DNA of 64,000 nt from an uncultured Acetatifactor sp. Its GTDB lineage: Bacteria > Bacillota > Clostridia > Lachnospirales > Lachnospiraceae. A program made the translations under genes and the position numbers. Numbering within the stretch: position 1 is the first letter of the stretch; every line of letters begins with the position of its first letter. Below the pieces are notes generated by a model. The model searched no databases and had not been told where the DNA came from. It worked only from the letters and a program-made list of their open reading frames with translations. Shown here piece after piece: positions 1 through 9,281 of this stretch. Where the stretch lies: positions 18,865 through 82,864 of the forward strand of contig CANQEH010000011.1 of assembly GCA_947594835.1 (NCBI GenBank), written 5' to 3'.

Positions 1-800
1 GTCTTTCCGCTCAGCGCGCCGTCCATCATATTGAGGAAAGCGTTGTGGTTGGTACAGGAAAAGCTGCGCCCTCCTGCGGCAAAGCTGTATGACGGCGTCC
101 GGGTGATCTCTAAAAAGGCGTCCTTTTGAGGGGATTCCACGATGCAGTAGGCCATGATCCTGGCCAGCTCCGCCGCGGTGGTAGAGTGCTCCTTCTGCAC
201 CACCCCGCCGTCCGGCAGAACCACTTCCTCTACAGCGTCCAGTCCGTTTGGCGTGATAAACCAGGTGTCCACGCACCCAAGCTGTGCCGCCTTTTCGTTC
301 ATCAGTCCCGCAAAGGCTGCCACCGCCTGCCTGCTTTCCTCCTGGGTATATTCGCTCACCGGCTTATCCCCCAGCGTTTCCGACAAAAGCTTCCGTCCCA
401 TATGCTCTGCCAGCGCCACCGCAGAGTCGTTGTGGGATTCCAGCATCAGCGAGTAGAGGAGGTCGCGCACCGTATACTCCTCCCCTTTTTTGAGATACAG
501 CTTCACCTGCGGCATCCCGGCCGCATACCCCGACACTGTGGCCACTTCGTCCAGAGAGCAGTTCTCCAGAATCAGGATGCAGGTCATGATCTTGGTGGTG
601 CTGGCCATGGCCATTGGAGTGTCCTGATTTTTCCCGTAGAGGACACGCCCGGAATCCGCGTCCAAAAGCACCGCCGCCGTCGCATAGAGCGAGATGTCTT
701 CCGCCGGGTCAGCCGCTTTCGCCCAAGCTGTGTGCGCCCCCAGAAGGGCACATAAAAAAAGAGGGCAAAAAAGGCCCCATACCATTTTTTTCATCCACAT
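1..800 (-). CDS. D-alanyl-D-alanine carboxypeptidase (S11 family), C-terminus outside window
   Basis: This is a penicillin-binding DD-carboxypeptidase that would trim the terminal D-Ala of peptidoglycan stem peptides outside the membrane. Reading from the ATG at 800, a Lys-containing N-terminus and hydrophobic stretch (about residues 7-28) form a signal peptide. The serine nucleophile motif STTK is at residues 67-70 and an SHN motif follows in the sequence LESHNDSA. The window ends inside GKT, which is probably the start of the KTG motif. The gene lies downstream of scpB in the same direction, and a second member of the family lies at 3310-4470. The protein is truncated only by the window edge. 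Confidence 0.9.
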   Translation of the reverse strand, partial: MWMKKMVWGLFCPLFLCALLGAHTAWAKAADPAEDISLYATAAVLLDADSGRVLYGKNQDTPMAMASTTKIMTCILILENCSLDEVATVSGYAAGMPQVKLYLKKGEEYTVRDLLYSLMLESHNDSAVALAEHMGRKLLSETLGDKPVSEYTQEESRQAVAAFAGLMNEKAAQLGCVDTWFITPNGLDAVEEVVLPDGGVVQKEHSTTAAELARIMAYCIVESPQKDAFLEITRTPSYSFAAGGRSFSCTNHNAFLNMMDGALSGK

Positions 801-855
801 ATTCCATCCCCCGGAAATTGGATCTTGAAACAGTATATGAGCCCATTTGTTTTGA

Positions 856-1425
856 TTATACGTCCAACTGAAGCTGTACTTCCGCTTCCGCCTGCTGCTT
901 AAATTCTTCCAGCTGCACAGGGTTTAACTTTGGCAGTTCCTCCAGGCTCCCCACGCCGAAGCTGCGCAGGAACTGCTCCGTGGTTCCAAAGAGCAGGGGC
1001 CTTCCCGGCGCATCCAGCCGCCCCAGCTCCGTGATCAGGTCATATTCCAGCAGTTTGTTGATGGCGTGGTCACAGCTGACTCCCCTGATCCGCTCGATCT
1101 CCACCCTGGTGACAGGCTGCCGGTAGGCGATGATGGAAAGGGTTTCCAGCACCGTGTCCGTGAGCACCATCTTCCGCGGCGTCTTGGCGATCTGGATCAG
1201 GTACTCATACATCTCCGCCTTGGTGCAGAGCTGCACCGCCCCCTCCAGCCGGGTCAGCGCAATGCCTCTGTCCTCCTGGCTGTAACGCGCCGCCATCTCC
1301 TCCAGAATCTGGTTTGTCGTCTTGATATCTTCCCCGATCACTTCCGCCAGCCTGCTCACCTCAACGGATTCCCCCATGGTAAAGAGCACGGCCTCCAATA
1401 CGGCTTCCGCTTTCATCCTATCCAT
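856..1425 (-). CDS. scpB: Segregation and condensation protein B
   Basis: ScpB is the winged-helix kleisin partner in the SMC-ScpA-ScpB condensin complex, which compacts and segregates the chromosome. The 189-residue protein begins MDRMKAEAVLEAVLF and carries the typical segments TLSIIAYRQPVTRVEIE and GRPLLFGTTEQFL. A longer open frame reaches 1518, but the ATG at 1425 is preceded by AAGGGAG at good spacing and gives the usual family length, so I chose it. It follows scpA after about 50 bp, the common Firmicute order, and the two are probably cotranscribed. Confidence 0.95.
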   Translation of the reverse strand: MDRMKAEAVLEAVLFTMGESVEVSRLAEVIGEDIKTTNQILEEMAARYSQEDRGIALTRLEGAVQLCTKAEMYEYLIQIAKTPRKMVLTDTVLETLSIIAYRQPVTRVEIERIRGVSCDHAINKLLEYDLITELGRLDAPGRPLLFGTTEQFLRSFGVGSLEELPKLNPVQLEEFKQQAEAEVQLQLDV

Positions 1426-1477
1426 ATGTATCTCCCTTGCTTTGGGGCTCACGCCGCCCGCTTGTCGTCCCGCCCTC

Positions 1478-2230
1478 TCATCCGCGGGCCAGGTTGGACG
1501 TGATGATGATGTCGTCAAAAATGTTTTCCTGGGTGATCAGGATCTTTCCCACCTTCATCAATTCCAGAATAATCAGGAAGGTGACGATGATTTCCATCCT
1601 GCTGGATTGCTTTTCCAAAAGCCCCCGGAAGCTGAACCGGCTGTGTTCCCGGGCATACGCCTCCACATACAGCGTTTTGGCTTCCATATCAATCTCTTCC
1701 TTTTCAATGTTTCCATACTGGCTGCGGATTGGGTCGATCTTGTCCACCTGTTTTTTCACGATTGACTTAAAGATCTCATGGAGCTTGTTTAACGTCATGT
1801 CGCCCAGAAGCTCCCCGTAATCCACAGGCTGCCTGTAAGCGGCTACCTCCTTTGGCAGATGCTGTTCGCGGTAGAGGTTTCTGGAGGCGTCCACCTGACG
1901 GTCCCGCAGTTCCAGCGACATATATTTAAACATCTTGTACTCCAACAGCTTCTGCACCAGCTCCGCCCTGGGGTCTTCCTCCTCGCCCTCCTCGTTCACT
2001 TCCTTTGGAAGCAGCATCCGGCACTTGATGTCGATGAGCGTGGCCGCCATCACCAAAAATTCGCTCATCACATTCATATCGTCGGTCTCCAGTCTCTTTA
2101 TGTACTCCAGATACTGGGCTGTGATCTCCACGATGGGGATGTCATAGATATCCACTTTGTTTTTGTCGATCAGATGAAGCAAAAGGTCCAAAGGGCCTTC
2201 AAACACTTCCAGCTTTACCGGTATGGCCAT
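1478..2230 (-). CDS. scpA: Segregation and condensation protein A
   Basis: ScpA is the kleisin subunit that bridges the SMC heads in bacterial condensin. The 250-residue protein opens with KLEVFEGPLDLLLHLIDKNK, a strong ScpA signature, and has an acidic middle (EEGEEEDPR, about residue 125) and a C-terminal winged-helix region (IIVTFLIILELMKVG). The ATG at 2230 has GAGGG just upstream. The length is normal. scpB follows directly, so the pair should be translated from one message. Confidence 0.96.
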   Translation of the reverse strand: MAIPVKLEVFEGPLDLLLHLIDKNKVDIYDIPIVEITAQYLEYIKRLETDDMNVMSEFLVMAATLIDIKCRMLLPKEVNEEGEEEDPRAELVQKLLEYKMFKYMSLELRDRQVDASRNLYREQHLPKEVAAYRQPVDYGELLGDMTLNKLHEIFKSIVKKQVDKIDPIRSQYGNIEKEEIDMEAKTLYVEAYAREHSRFSFRGLLEKQSSRMEIIVTFLIILELMKVGKILITQENIFDDIIITSNLARG

Positions 2231-2315
2231 AGTCCCTCACATTCCCTGCGTCTTTGGCAGTTTTTCCGACTATCTATTGTACAAGGTTTCGCCGGGCATT
2301 TCAAGGGCGATTTTC

Positions 2316-3206
2316 TCATGTGGCAGATCTATCTTTTTCCTCTCCCTCCGACTCCGGCGCAAAATCCACCACCCACAATTCCGCAGGATTAAACAGGCGT
2401 ATGGGGATCGTATGCATCCCAAGGCCCCGGCTCAACACCATAACAGCATTCTTCTCCCGGAAAATCCCGCCGTCGTATTTTGGAAAAAGCAAAAGGCCCG
2501 GAGAGAGCACTCCCCTTCCCCAGAAGGGCACCCGCGCCACGCCGCCGTGCACATGGCCGGAAAGCACCAGATCGGCTCCCCATGCGGCATACTGCGGAAA
2601 ATAGTCCGGGTTGTGGGCCAGCAGCACCGTGTACAGACTCCCGTCCGGGCGGCCCAGCGTTTCATTCAGATATTCCTGCTGCATCTTCGTTATCCGGAAC
2701 CTTTTGTAATACTTTCTGTCCATCTCCAGCCCCCAGACCGCGAGGCCGTATTCAGGCAGCACTGCGGCACTATTGACAAGCGGTGAAATCCCCATGCCCG
2801 CCAGGGCTTGTCCATAGCTCTCTGCCATATCGCCGTAGACGTCCGGGTACCTTTTGAGGCGATACTCATGATTGCCGTTTCCGTAATAGATGGGATACTC
2901 TGCCGCCAGAGCCTCCAGCAGCCTGCGCGCAGGCTCCAGGGATGCTCCCGGCTTTGCGGTGATTAAGTCTCCCGCCACGAAAATCATATCCGGCTTCTGC
3001 TCCCGGATCGCCGCAAGCAGGCGCTCATTGTCCCTGCCATACCGCTTGTTGTGCAGATCCGCCAGCACCACCGCCCGGCAGCTCTTTTTGATTCTTTTGT
3101 CCGAGACCCTGCAGGTTCGCAGCACAAACCGATTGCTGTCATAGAGCATCACCCAGGCCAGCCCCAGAAAGAGGATGACGAAAATGGTACACAAAATATC
3201 TGCCAT
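2316..3206 (-). CDS. Membrane-anchored metallophosphoesterase (YkuE-like)
   Basis: This is a calcineurin-like metallophosphoesterase of 296 residues with one N-terminal membrane segment (residues 3-20). The dinuclear-metal motifs appear in order: ADLHN near residue 50, AGDLI near 79, GNGNHEY near 111, LLAHNPD near 197 and GHVHGG near 218. Such proteins are known as membrane phosphatases or phosphodiesterases, with YkuE of Bacillus subtilis a well-known relative, but the substrate cannot be read from sequence. The ATG at 3206 follows AAAGGGG. It sits between scpA and dacF on the same strand. Assignment to the family is secure; the specific role is open. Confidence 0.85.
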   Translation of the reverse strand: MADILCTIFVILFLGLAWVMLYDSNRFVLRTCRVSDKRIKKSCRAVVLADLHNKRYGRDNERLLAAIREQKPDMIFVAGDLITAKPGASLEPARRLLEALAAEYPIYYGNGNHEYRLKRYPDVYGDMAESYGQALAGMGISPLVNSAAVLPEYGLAVWGLEMDRKYYKRFRITKMQQEYLNETLGRPDGSLYTVLLAHNPDYFPQYAAWGADLVLSGHVHGGVARVPFWGRGVLSPGLLLFPKYDGGIFREKNAVMVLSRGLGMHTIPIRLFNPAELWVVDFAPESEGEEKDRSAT

Positions 3207-3309
3207 ATTACCCCTTTACTCCCCGCAGAGCCGCAGCAGATTTGTCACGGCCTGCGGGGAAACCTTTCCATATCACTTTTATGGGCTCATCTTAACACAG
3301 TCCGGTGGA

Positions 3310-4470
3310 TTATAAAAGAAAAAGCCCCCAGATTTTTTTGAGATAATCCCCGTAACCTGCCTTTTCCACGTTCTCCGCAAACAGGATCGGCACGCTTCCA
3401 ATCTCTACCCCGTTTAAATAATAGCGTGCCCGGCCCGCCTGGCTGCCTTCCTTCACAGGCGCTTCCACCCTTTCCGGCAGTTCCAGCACCTTCCGCACTG
3501 TGGTCAGGTCGCTTCCCACCGTGTCCAGATAGCGGAATTCCCCGAAAAAGAGCAGCTCCGCTTCCTCCTTCACGCCGCCCTCCACAGGCAGGGGAGCCAG
3601 GTCCTCCGCGTTGGCGTCTATGTACAGGTCACAGACCGTAAAGCCATATGTCAGAAGGGTCTGGGCATCCTTCACCCGCGTATTGTTGTCCGGCTCGCCC
3701 ATGACAACGGCTATCAGGTCGATGCCGTCCTTACTGGCGGTGGCGGAAAGGCAGAACAGGGCCTTGGACGTAGAGCCGGTCTTTAACCCCGTAGCCCACT
3801 GATACTGCTTTAAGAGTTTGTTGGTGCTGCTCAGCGTAAAGGTGCTGGTCCCCTGAGCCGTCTCATGGGTGATATCTTCCATCCAGATGGTTGTGTAGTC
3901 GAAAACCTTTGGGTATTTCGTGGTCAGCTCCCTGGACATGATGGCAATGTCCCTGGCACAGGAATAGTGGTCGTCAGAATCTGTCAGCCCGGTGCAATCC
4001 ACAAAGTGTGTTTCCGTCATCCCAAGTTCTTCCGCCTTTTTGTTCATCAGCGCCACAAACGCTTCCTCACTGCCCGCGATATGTTCCGCCACCGCCACGC
4101 TGGCATCGTTGCCGGACGCCACCGCAATGCACTTTAACATGGTGTCCAGCGTCTGCACCTCCCCCTGGGCCAGAAACACCTGGGATCCGCCCATGGAACT
4201 GGCGTACTCACTGGTGACGACCTGATCTGCCAGGCTCGCTTTGCCCTGCTCCAGGGCCTCGAAGGTCAAAAGCATTGTCATGATCTTCGTGACGCTCGCC
4301 GGGCTTCTCCTCTCCGTCGCATTGAACTCGTAAATCACCTGCCCCGTGGAACTCTCTATGAGGATTGCAGAGGGGGCTGAAATCGAAACATTGGCGCTGA
4401 CCGGCAGCACCGCGGCCGTCCACAGAACAATGGCCAGAGCCATTGCCGTAAATGATTTTTTTGCAAACAT
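3310..4470 (-). CDS. dacF: D-alanyl-D-alanine carboxypeptidase, DacF type
   Basis: This complete 386-residue S11 DD-carboxypeptidase should hydrolyse terminal D-Ala from peptidoglycan precursors at the outer face of the membrane. A signal peptide spans about residues 1-26. The acylated serine motif SVTK is at 59-62, SGN at 119-121 and KTG at 230-232, so the catalytic set is intact. The C-terminal part (about 285-386) matches the beta-sandwich PBP5 C domain and ends in a hydrophobic, possibly membrane-associating helix. The ATG follows GGAGCGG. It is a paralogue of the partial gene at 1-800. The symbol dacF is by resemblance to the sporulation-era Firmicute members. Confidence 0.9.
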   Translation of the reverse strand: MFAKKSFTAMALAIVLWTAAVLPVSANVSISAPSAILIESSTGQVIYEFNATERRSPASVTKIMTMLLTFEALEQGKASLADQVVTSEYASSMGGSQVFLAQGEVQTLDTMLKCIAVASGNDASVAVAEHIAGSEEAFVALMNKKAEELGMTETHFVDCTGLTDSDDHYSCARDIAIMSRELTTKYPKVFDYTTIWMEDITHETAQGTSTFTLSSTNKLLKQYQWATGLKTGSTSKALFCLSATASKDGIDLIAVVMGEPDNNTRVKDAQTLLTYGFTVCDLYIDANAEDLAPLPVEGGVKEEAELLFFGEFRYLDTVGSDLTTVRKVLELPERVEAPVKEGSQAGRARYYLNGVEIGSVPILFAENVEKAGYGDYLKKIWGLFLL

Positions 4471-4552
4471 ACCGTACCGCTCCAGCTTCTTGCAGCCGCC
4501 GTGTCGGCGGCTTTTTCATTTTACTAAATGATATGAAGGGCGGCGGATTTTA

Positions 4553-4584
4553 GAACAGAAAACCCCCGGTCTTACGACCGAGGG
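4553..4584 (-). terminator. Rho-independent terminator after rpsU
   Basis: On the minus strand a 9-bp stem (4576-4584 with 4563-4571, one G-U pair) with the loop GTAA is followed by TTTTCTGTTC. It lies 13 bases beyond the rpsU stop codon and separates it from dacF. Confidence 0.85.
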
Positions 4585-4596
4585 CCTGCTGACGTT

Positions 4597-4773
4597 TTAA
4601 TTATATTTGCGCTTTCTTGCCGCTTCCGACTTCTTTTTGCGCCTTACGCTAGGCTTCTCGTAGTGTTCGCGCTTGCGAATCTCCTGCTGAATACCAGCTT
4701 TTGCACAGCTTCTCTTAAAACGACGCAGAGCGCTGTCCAAAGTCTCATTCTCTTTTACGATTACGTTAGACAT
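4597..4773 (-). CDS. rpsU: 30S ribosomal protein S21
   Basis: S21 is a small basic protein of the 30S ribosomal subunit, located near the anti-Shine-Dalgarno region. The frame encodes 58 residues, starting [20 protein letters not shown] and ending in a lysine/arginine-rich tail ([15 protein letters not shown]), as expected for Firmicute S21. The start follows an excellent ribosome-binding site, AAGGGAGG, nine bases upstream. A near-consensus promoter lies about 80 bp upstream and a terminator directly downstream, so it is probably a single-gene unit. Confidence 0.97.
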   Translation of the reverse strand: MSNVIVKENETLDSALRRFKRSCAKAGIQQEIRKREHYEKPSVRRKKKSEAARKRKYN

Positions 4774-4856
4774 CCTACCCGACCTCCCTTCAGTCCCGCA
4801 ACATTCTGACTGATTGGGTTAATATTATGTATTGCCTTGGCACATACACATCTTAT

Positions 4857-4884
4857 ATTATAGCATAAAATTGTCCTACGTCAA
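4857..4884 (-). promoter_or_regulatory. Sigma-A-type promoter of rpsU
   Basis: On the minus strand the -35 hexamer TTGACG (4879-4884) and -10 hexamer TATAAT (4857-4862) are separated by 16 bp. It lies about 85 bp upstream of the rpsU start in an otherwise gene-free gap. Confidence 0.8.
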
Positions 4885-4941
4885 CTACTTTTTCCAGAAA
4901 AAATCACCCAAAAAATCATCCGGCATTCCCAGCGCAGCGGA

Positions 4942-6450
4942 CTAATGGGTGACGATATCCACCCTGTCCTTGCCATAATACTGTGCGCAGGCTGAATTTA
5001 CCCAGTAATAACCTGTTTTCTCCTGCAAGTCTGTGTAGAGCAGCATTTCCGGACAGACCGTAAGCGGCGCAAACTCCACCTCTTTTATGCTCTCATCCCG
5101 CAGAACTTCTATCCTGGCGTCCCACTCTGCCGCATACTGCTGCGCCCAGCCCTGGCGCCAGTCGCGGTAAGCTTTATAGCTGGAAATGTCCTTTAAGTCA
5201 GACAAATATATGGCGCCCATCAAGACCAGGCCGATCAGGCCACAGTAAACAATCAGATATCTGCCAAAGCGATCGCCTATCCTGTCCAAAAGCTGTTTTG
5301 CCTTATACCCGGTGCGCCTGTTCAGCCAGCCTGCCCAGTAACCCACATTTCCCGCCATCCAGAGCAGATAAGAGTAATACAGGATCGCAGCCATCCTTCC
5401 CCCGCCTGTGGTACCGTCCACATACATCGTGGCCGTACTTTGTGACGCATAAATGCCAAAAGTGACCAGAGTGAACAATCCCGGGAGCCGGAAAGAAAAC
5501 CTGATATTTTTCACGGCCATCCATATAAACGGAAAAATGAACAGAAGCCCAAGCAGGATTTTTCCATTTGTCCAGGAATAGATATTCGTCAAAGATTGCA
5601 CAAATGACATTATAATTGCTCGTAAAGCACTGTTCTCCGCCTCTCCGCCAAAATTTCCGTTCAATCTTCCGATATTGCCAGGCGCAAAAATACAAAGCAG
5701 CAACATTATTAACATCAAACAAGGATAGATATAAATTTTTTTAAATGTCTCCCGCCGAAAAAAGTAGCAGAGAACCGCCAAAACACACATTGACAAGAAG
5801 CAGGATAGACTGGTGGCAAAATTGCCTCCCCCTACAATTACAATCAATATACATTCCAAGACAGCGGTTATGATTTGTTTCGGGCCTCTTCCATCGGCTA
5901 ATCCCAATTTTCCTAATAGAACCAAAGTAAACAATGAGAGGGCATAGAGAAACGTATAGGATACTGAACCGTTGTACCAATAAAAGGTTTCCACCGGAAA
6001 CTGTACATACATGATTTGTAAAATTAACATTGGAACCGCAATGGGTAAAATGTACTGACGATTTTCCTTTCCCGCCACAGCACAGCAGCAAAACCTACAT
6101 ACAGCAGTCTGTGCTGCTACCATTCCCCCCAACATGATCCAAGGAACAACTGCATAGTATTTCTCGCCCCATATGCCCGGCTGCAACGCGCCCAAAAAAG
6201 GAATTGTAATACGCCCTTCCCAATTCATGTAATAATATTTAACTGTTTCAAAAGCTCCGCGGAGTACTCCAATGACCCCTTTTCCCTGTCTGACAGCGGC
6301 ATAACTATACACCCCAAAACTCCAGTCGTCCGCCGAAGGCCTGTTATACTGTGCGATCAAAAGGAGCGGAAACACCACTGCCAGCAAGGCCAGCACCAGG
6401 ATCACATTGATCACAATCATCTGCTTTTCATTCGTTTTTTTGCCCATCAT
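4942..6450 (-). CDS. Polytopic membrane protein, GT-C/DUF6056-like
   Basis: About 502 residues with roughly ten or more hydrophobic segments. After the first membrane helix comes an extracytoplasmic stretch with RPSADDWSFG; an acidic pair at this place is typical of GT-C-fold membrane glycosyltransferases, and the sequence reminds me of the DUF6056 family. The C-terminal 90 residues are soluble. If it is a GT-C enzyme it would transfer a sugar from a lipid-linked donor outside the membrane, but this is inference. I prefer the ATG at 6450 (GGAAG upstream) over the GTG at 6462. It lies downstream of alaS in the same direction. The substrate is unknown. Confidence 0.65.
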   Translation of the reverse strand: MMGKKTNEKQMIVINVILVLALLAVVFPLLLIAQYNRPSADDWSFGVYSYAAVRQGKGVIGVLRGAFETVKYYYMNWEGRITIPFLGALQPGIWGEKYYAVVPWIMLGGMVAAQTAVCRFCCCAVAGKENRQYILPIAVPMLILQIMYVQFPVETFYWYNGSVSYTFLYALSLFTLVLLGKLGLADGRGPKQIITAVLECILIVIVGGGNFATSLSCFLSMCVLAVLCYFFRRETFKKIYIYPCLMLIMLLLCIFAPGNIGRLNGNFGGEAENSALRAIIMSFVQSLTNIYSWTNGKILLGLLFIFPFIWMAVKNIRFSFRLPGLFTLVTFGIYASQSTATMYVDGTTGGGRMAAILYYSYLLWMAGNVGYWAGWLNRRTGYKAKQLLDRIGDRFGRYLIVYCGLIGLVLMGAIYLSDLKDISSYKAYRDWRQGWAQQYAAEWDARIEVLRDESIKEVEFAPLTVCPEMLLYTDLQEKTGYYWVNSACAQYYGKDRVDIVTH

Positions 6451-6493
6451 ACACGCTTCCACCCCTTAGCCGCTTTCCGCATTTCTCCTGTCT

Positions 6494-9148
6494 CTACTGG
6501 ATCTGCCCTTCCAGCACCTTTTCTGCCTCCGCGATGGCAGCCGGAATGCCCGCGGGATTCTTGCCGCCCGCCTGTGCCATGTTGGGACGGCCGCCACCGC
6601 CGCCGCCTACAAGCGCTGCGATCCCTTTGACCAGATTGCCGGCATGGGCGCCCTTTGCCATGGCGCCGTCGGTGGCCATGGCTACCAGATTCACTCTGCC
6701 GTCCTGCTCGGACAAAAGCACTACCACGCCTTCACCCAGCTTCCCCTTCAACTGATCCCCCAGGTCTCTTAAGGCGTTCATATCCACTCCCGGCACGCTG
6801 GCGGCCAAAAGCTTTACGCCCTTTACCTCTTTTTGACTGTCCATGACGTCGCCCAAAGCCTCTTTCGCCGCCTTGGATTTTAAGGATTCCAGTTGTGCAG
6901 AGAGTTCCTTTGTCTCTGCCATCAGGTGGCTGCATTTTTCCACCAGCGTGGCGGGCGTTGCCTTTACCACTCTGGATGCCTCCTCTAAGATCCGCTCCTG
7001 CTCCCTGTAATAGGCAAACACGCCGTTTCCGGTCAGCGCCTCGATCCGGCGCACCCCGGCGGCCACGCCGTTTTCAGACAGGATTTTAAACGCGGTGATA
7101 CTGCCCGTATTGGACACATGGGTGCCGCCGCAGAACTCTCTCGAAAAATCCCCCATCTCCACGACACGCACATTTTCGCCGTATTTTTCCCCAAACAGCG
7201 CCATAGCGCCCGTCTTTTTTGCCTCTTCGACGGGCATAACCCGGGTGATAACGGGCAGATTATCCGCAATCTTTTCGTTGACGATCTGTTCTACCCGGTT
7301 CAGCTCCTCCCTGGTCAGCGCCGCAAAGTGGCTGAAGTCAAACCGCAGCTTTTCCCCGTCTACATAGGAGCCTGCCTGCTCCACATGGGTGCCCAGCACC
7401 TCTCTTAAGGCCTTGTGCAGCAGATGGGTGGCGCTGTGGTTTTTGCAGGTATCGCTTCTCCTTTTTGCATCCACGGACAGCGTCACGCTGTCTCCCACTT
7501 TCAGCATACCGCTTGTCACCACGCCGATGTGGCCCACCTTGCCGCCCATAAGCTTTACGGTATCTTTCACCTCAAAGCAGCCCCCCGGGGCAGAAATCGT
7601 CCCGATGTCAGCGTTCTGGCCGCCCATGGTGGCATAAAAAGGCGTCTCCTTTACAATGACCGTTCCCACCTGGCCGTCGGTGAGGGCCTGCACCAGAGCG
7701 TCTTCCGTCGTGAGCACCGTAATCTCAGACGAATGCTCCAGCCGGTCATACCCCACGAACTCAGTGGTGACGGCAGGGTCGATGGACTCGTACACAGTCA
7801 CATCCGCCCCCATGTAGTTTGTGGTCTTGCGGGCCTTGCGGGCAGTCTCCTTCTGCTTCTGCATACACACCCCAAAGCCTGCTTCATCCAGGGTAAATCC
7901 TTTTTCCGCCAGAATCTCCTGGGTCAGATCCACGGGGAAGCCGTAAGTGTCATAGAGCTTAAACACGTTTTCCCCGGACAACTCCGCGACACCCTTCTGG
8001 CGCATCTCCTCTTCCATCTGGGCCAGGATGCTTAAGCCCTGGTCGATGGTCTTATCAAATTTTTCCTCCTCCTGGGTCAGCACATTCAGGATAAAGGCTT
8101 TCCTCTCCTCCAATTCCGGGTAGCCGTCCCGGCACTCGTCGATCACGGTCTCGCTCAGGCGGGCCATGAATTTCTCCTGAATCCCCAGAAGCCTCCCGTG
8201 CCGTGCCGCCCTGCGGATCAGCCGGCGCAGCACATACCCTCTGCCCTCGTTGGAGGGCATGATGCCGTCGCTGATCATAAAGGTGGTGGAGCGGATGTGA
8301 TCCGTGATCAGACGGATCGACACGTCCACCGCCTCCTCCTTTTGATAGGCCACGCCTGCAATCTCACAGATGCGGTTCCGGATGGCTTTCATGGTGTCGA
8401 TATCAAACACGGAGTCCACATCCTGCACCACTACCGCCAGGCGCTCCAGCCCCATGCCCGTGTCGATGTTCTTCTGGGCCAGCTCCGTATAATGGCCCTG
8501 CCCGTCGTTGTCAAACTGGGTGAACACATTGTTCCACACTTCCATGAACCGGTCGCAGTCGCAGCCCACCTTGCAGTCCGGCTTCCCGCAGCCGTACTTT
8601 AAGCCTCTGTCATAGTAAATCTCCGAACAGGGGCCACAGGGGCCTGCGCCGTGCTCCCAGAAATTGTCGCATTTTCCGTTCTCATCCCGGTAAAAGCGGG
8701 TGATCTTCTCTGCGGGCACGCCGATCTCCTTCGTCCAGATGTCAAAGGCCTCGTCGTCCTCACAGTAGATGGAAGGATAGAGACGCTCCGGGTCCATACC
8801 CACCACCTTAGTCAGAAATTCCCAGCTCCAGGCAATGGCCTCATGCTTAAAGTAATCCCCGAAAGAAAAATTGCCCAGCATCTCAAAAAAGGTGAGATGC
8901 CTCGCCGTCTTGCCTACATTTTCGATATCGCCGGTGCGGACGCACTTCTGGCAGGTGGTCACCCTGCGCCTGGGAGGGATCTCCTGCCCGGTAAAATAAG
9001 GCTTTAAGGGTGCCATGCCGGAATTGATGATCAGTAAGCTGTTGTCGTTATGGGGCACCAGCGAAAAGCTGTTCATCTTCAGATGCCCTTTCTGCTCAAA
9101 AAAATCCAGATACATTCTTCTCAGTTCATTTACGCCGTATGGCTTCAT
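6494..9148 (-). CDS. alaS: Alanine-tRNA ligase
   Basis: AlaRS charges tRNA-Ala and hydrolyses mischarged Ser/Gly-tRNA. The protein has 884 residues: class II catalytic core at the N-terminus (MKPYGVNELRRMYLDFFEQK; GRGYVLRRLIRRAARHGR), an editing domain with the zinc motifs HSATHLLH and CGGTHV, a coiled-coil around residues 715-760 and the C-Ala domain with GGGGGGRPNMAQAGG. The open frame starts with a TTG at 9169, but the ATG at 9148 is preceded by GGAGG at ideal distance. A consensus promoter lies about 100 bp upstream. The leader is too short to hold a T-box. Confidence 0.97.
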   Translation of the reverse strand: MKPYGVNELRRMYLDFFEQKGHLKMNSFSLVPHNDNSLLIINSGMAPLKPYFTGQEIPPRRRVTTCQKCVRTGDIENVGKTARHLTFFEMLGNFSFGDYFKHEAIAWSWEFLTKVVGMDPERLYPSIYCEDDEAFDIWTKEIGVPAEKITRFYRDENGKCDNFWEHGAGPCGPCSEIYYDRGLKYGCGKPDCKVGCDCDRFMEVWNNVFTQFDNDGQGHYTELAQKNIDTGMGLERLAVVVQDVDSVFDIDTMKAIRNRICEIAGVAYQKEEAVDVSIRLITDHIRSTTFMISDGIMPSNEGRGYVLRRLIRRAARHGRLLGIQEKFMARLSETVIDECRDGYPELEERKAFILNVLTQEEEKFDKTIDQGLSILAQMEEEMRQKGVAELSGENVFKLYDTYGFPVDLTQEILAEKGFTLDEAGFGVCMQKQKETARKARKTTNYMGADVTVYESIDPAVTTEFVGYDRLEHSSEITVLTTEDALVQALTDGQVGTVIVKETPFYATMGGQNADIGTISAPGGCFEVKDTVKLMGGKVGHIGVVTSGMLKVGDSVTLSVDAKRRSDTCKNHSATHLLHKALREVLGTHVEQAGSYVDGEKLRFDFSHFAALTREELNRVEQIVNEKIADNLPVITRVMPVEEAKKTGAMALFGEKYGENVRVVEMGDFSREFCGGTHVSNTGSITAFKILSENGVAAGVRRIEALTGNGVFAYYREQERILEEASRVVKATPATLVEKCSHLMAETKELSAQLESLKSKAAKEALGDVMDSQKEVKGVKLLAASVPGVDMNALRDLGDQLKGKLGEGVVVLLSEQDGRVNLVAMATDGAMAKGAHAGNLVKGIAALVGGGGGGRPNMAQAGGKNPAGIPAAIAEAEKVLEGQIQ

Positions 9149-9247
9149 GGTTTTTTCCTCCAAAGTCAATCTATCCTGCCGGCAAGAGACGTCTTTCCTT
9201 CCCCGTCCGCCTTGCCGGACACCTTCTGATCCGGGTTATCCGCAAAT

Positions 9248-9276
9248 ATTATAAGAGGTCTTGGTAAGCTTGTCAA
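9248..9276 (-). promoter_or_regulatory. Consensus promoter of alaS
   Basis: On the minus strand, TTGACA (9271-9276), a 17-bp spacer and TATAAT (9248-9253) form a perfect consensus sigma-A promoter. It lies between the upstream GT-C-like gene (stop at 9282) and alaS. Confidence 0.9.
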
Positions 9277-9281
9277 TTTTT

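Noticed and set aside
4208..4519. 103-codon frame inside dacF on the same strand
   Set aside because: It is an out-of-phase reading of the conserved dacF gene without its own start signals.
9149..9281. T-box riboswitch before alaS
   Set aside because: The leader after the promoter is under 100 bases and shows no specifier stem or T-box sequence.
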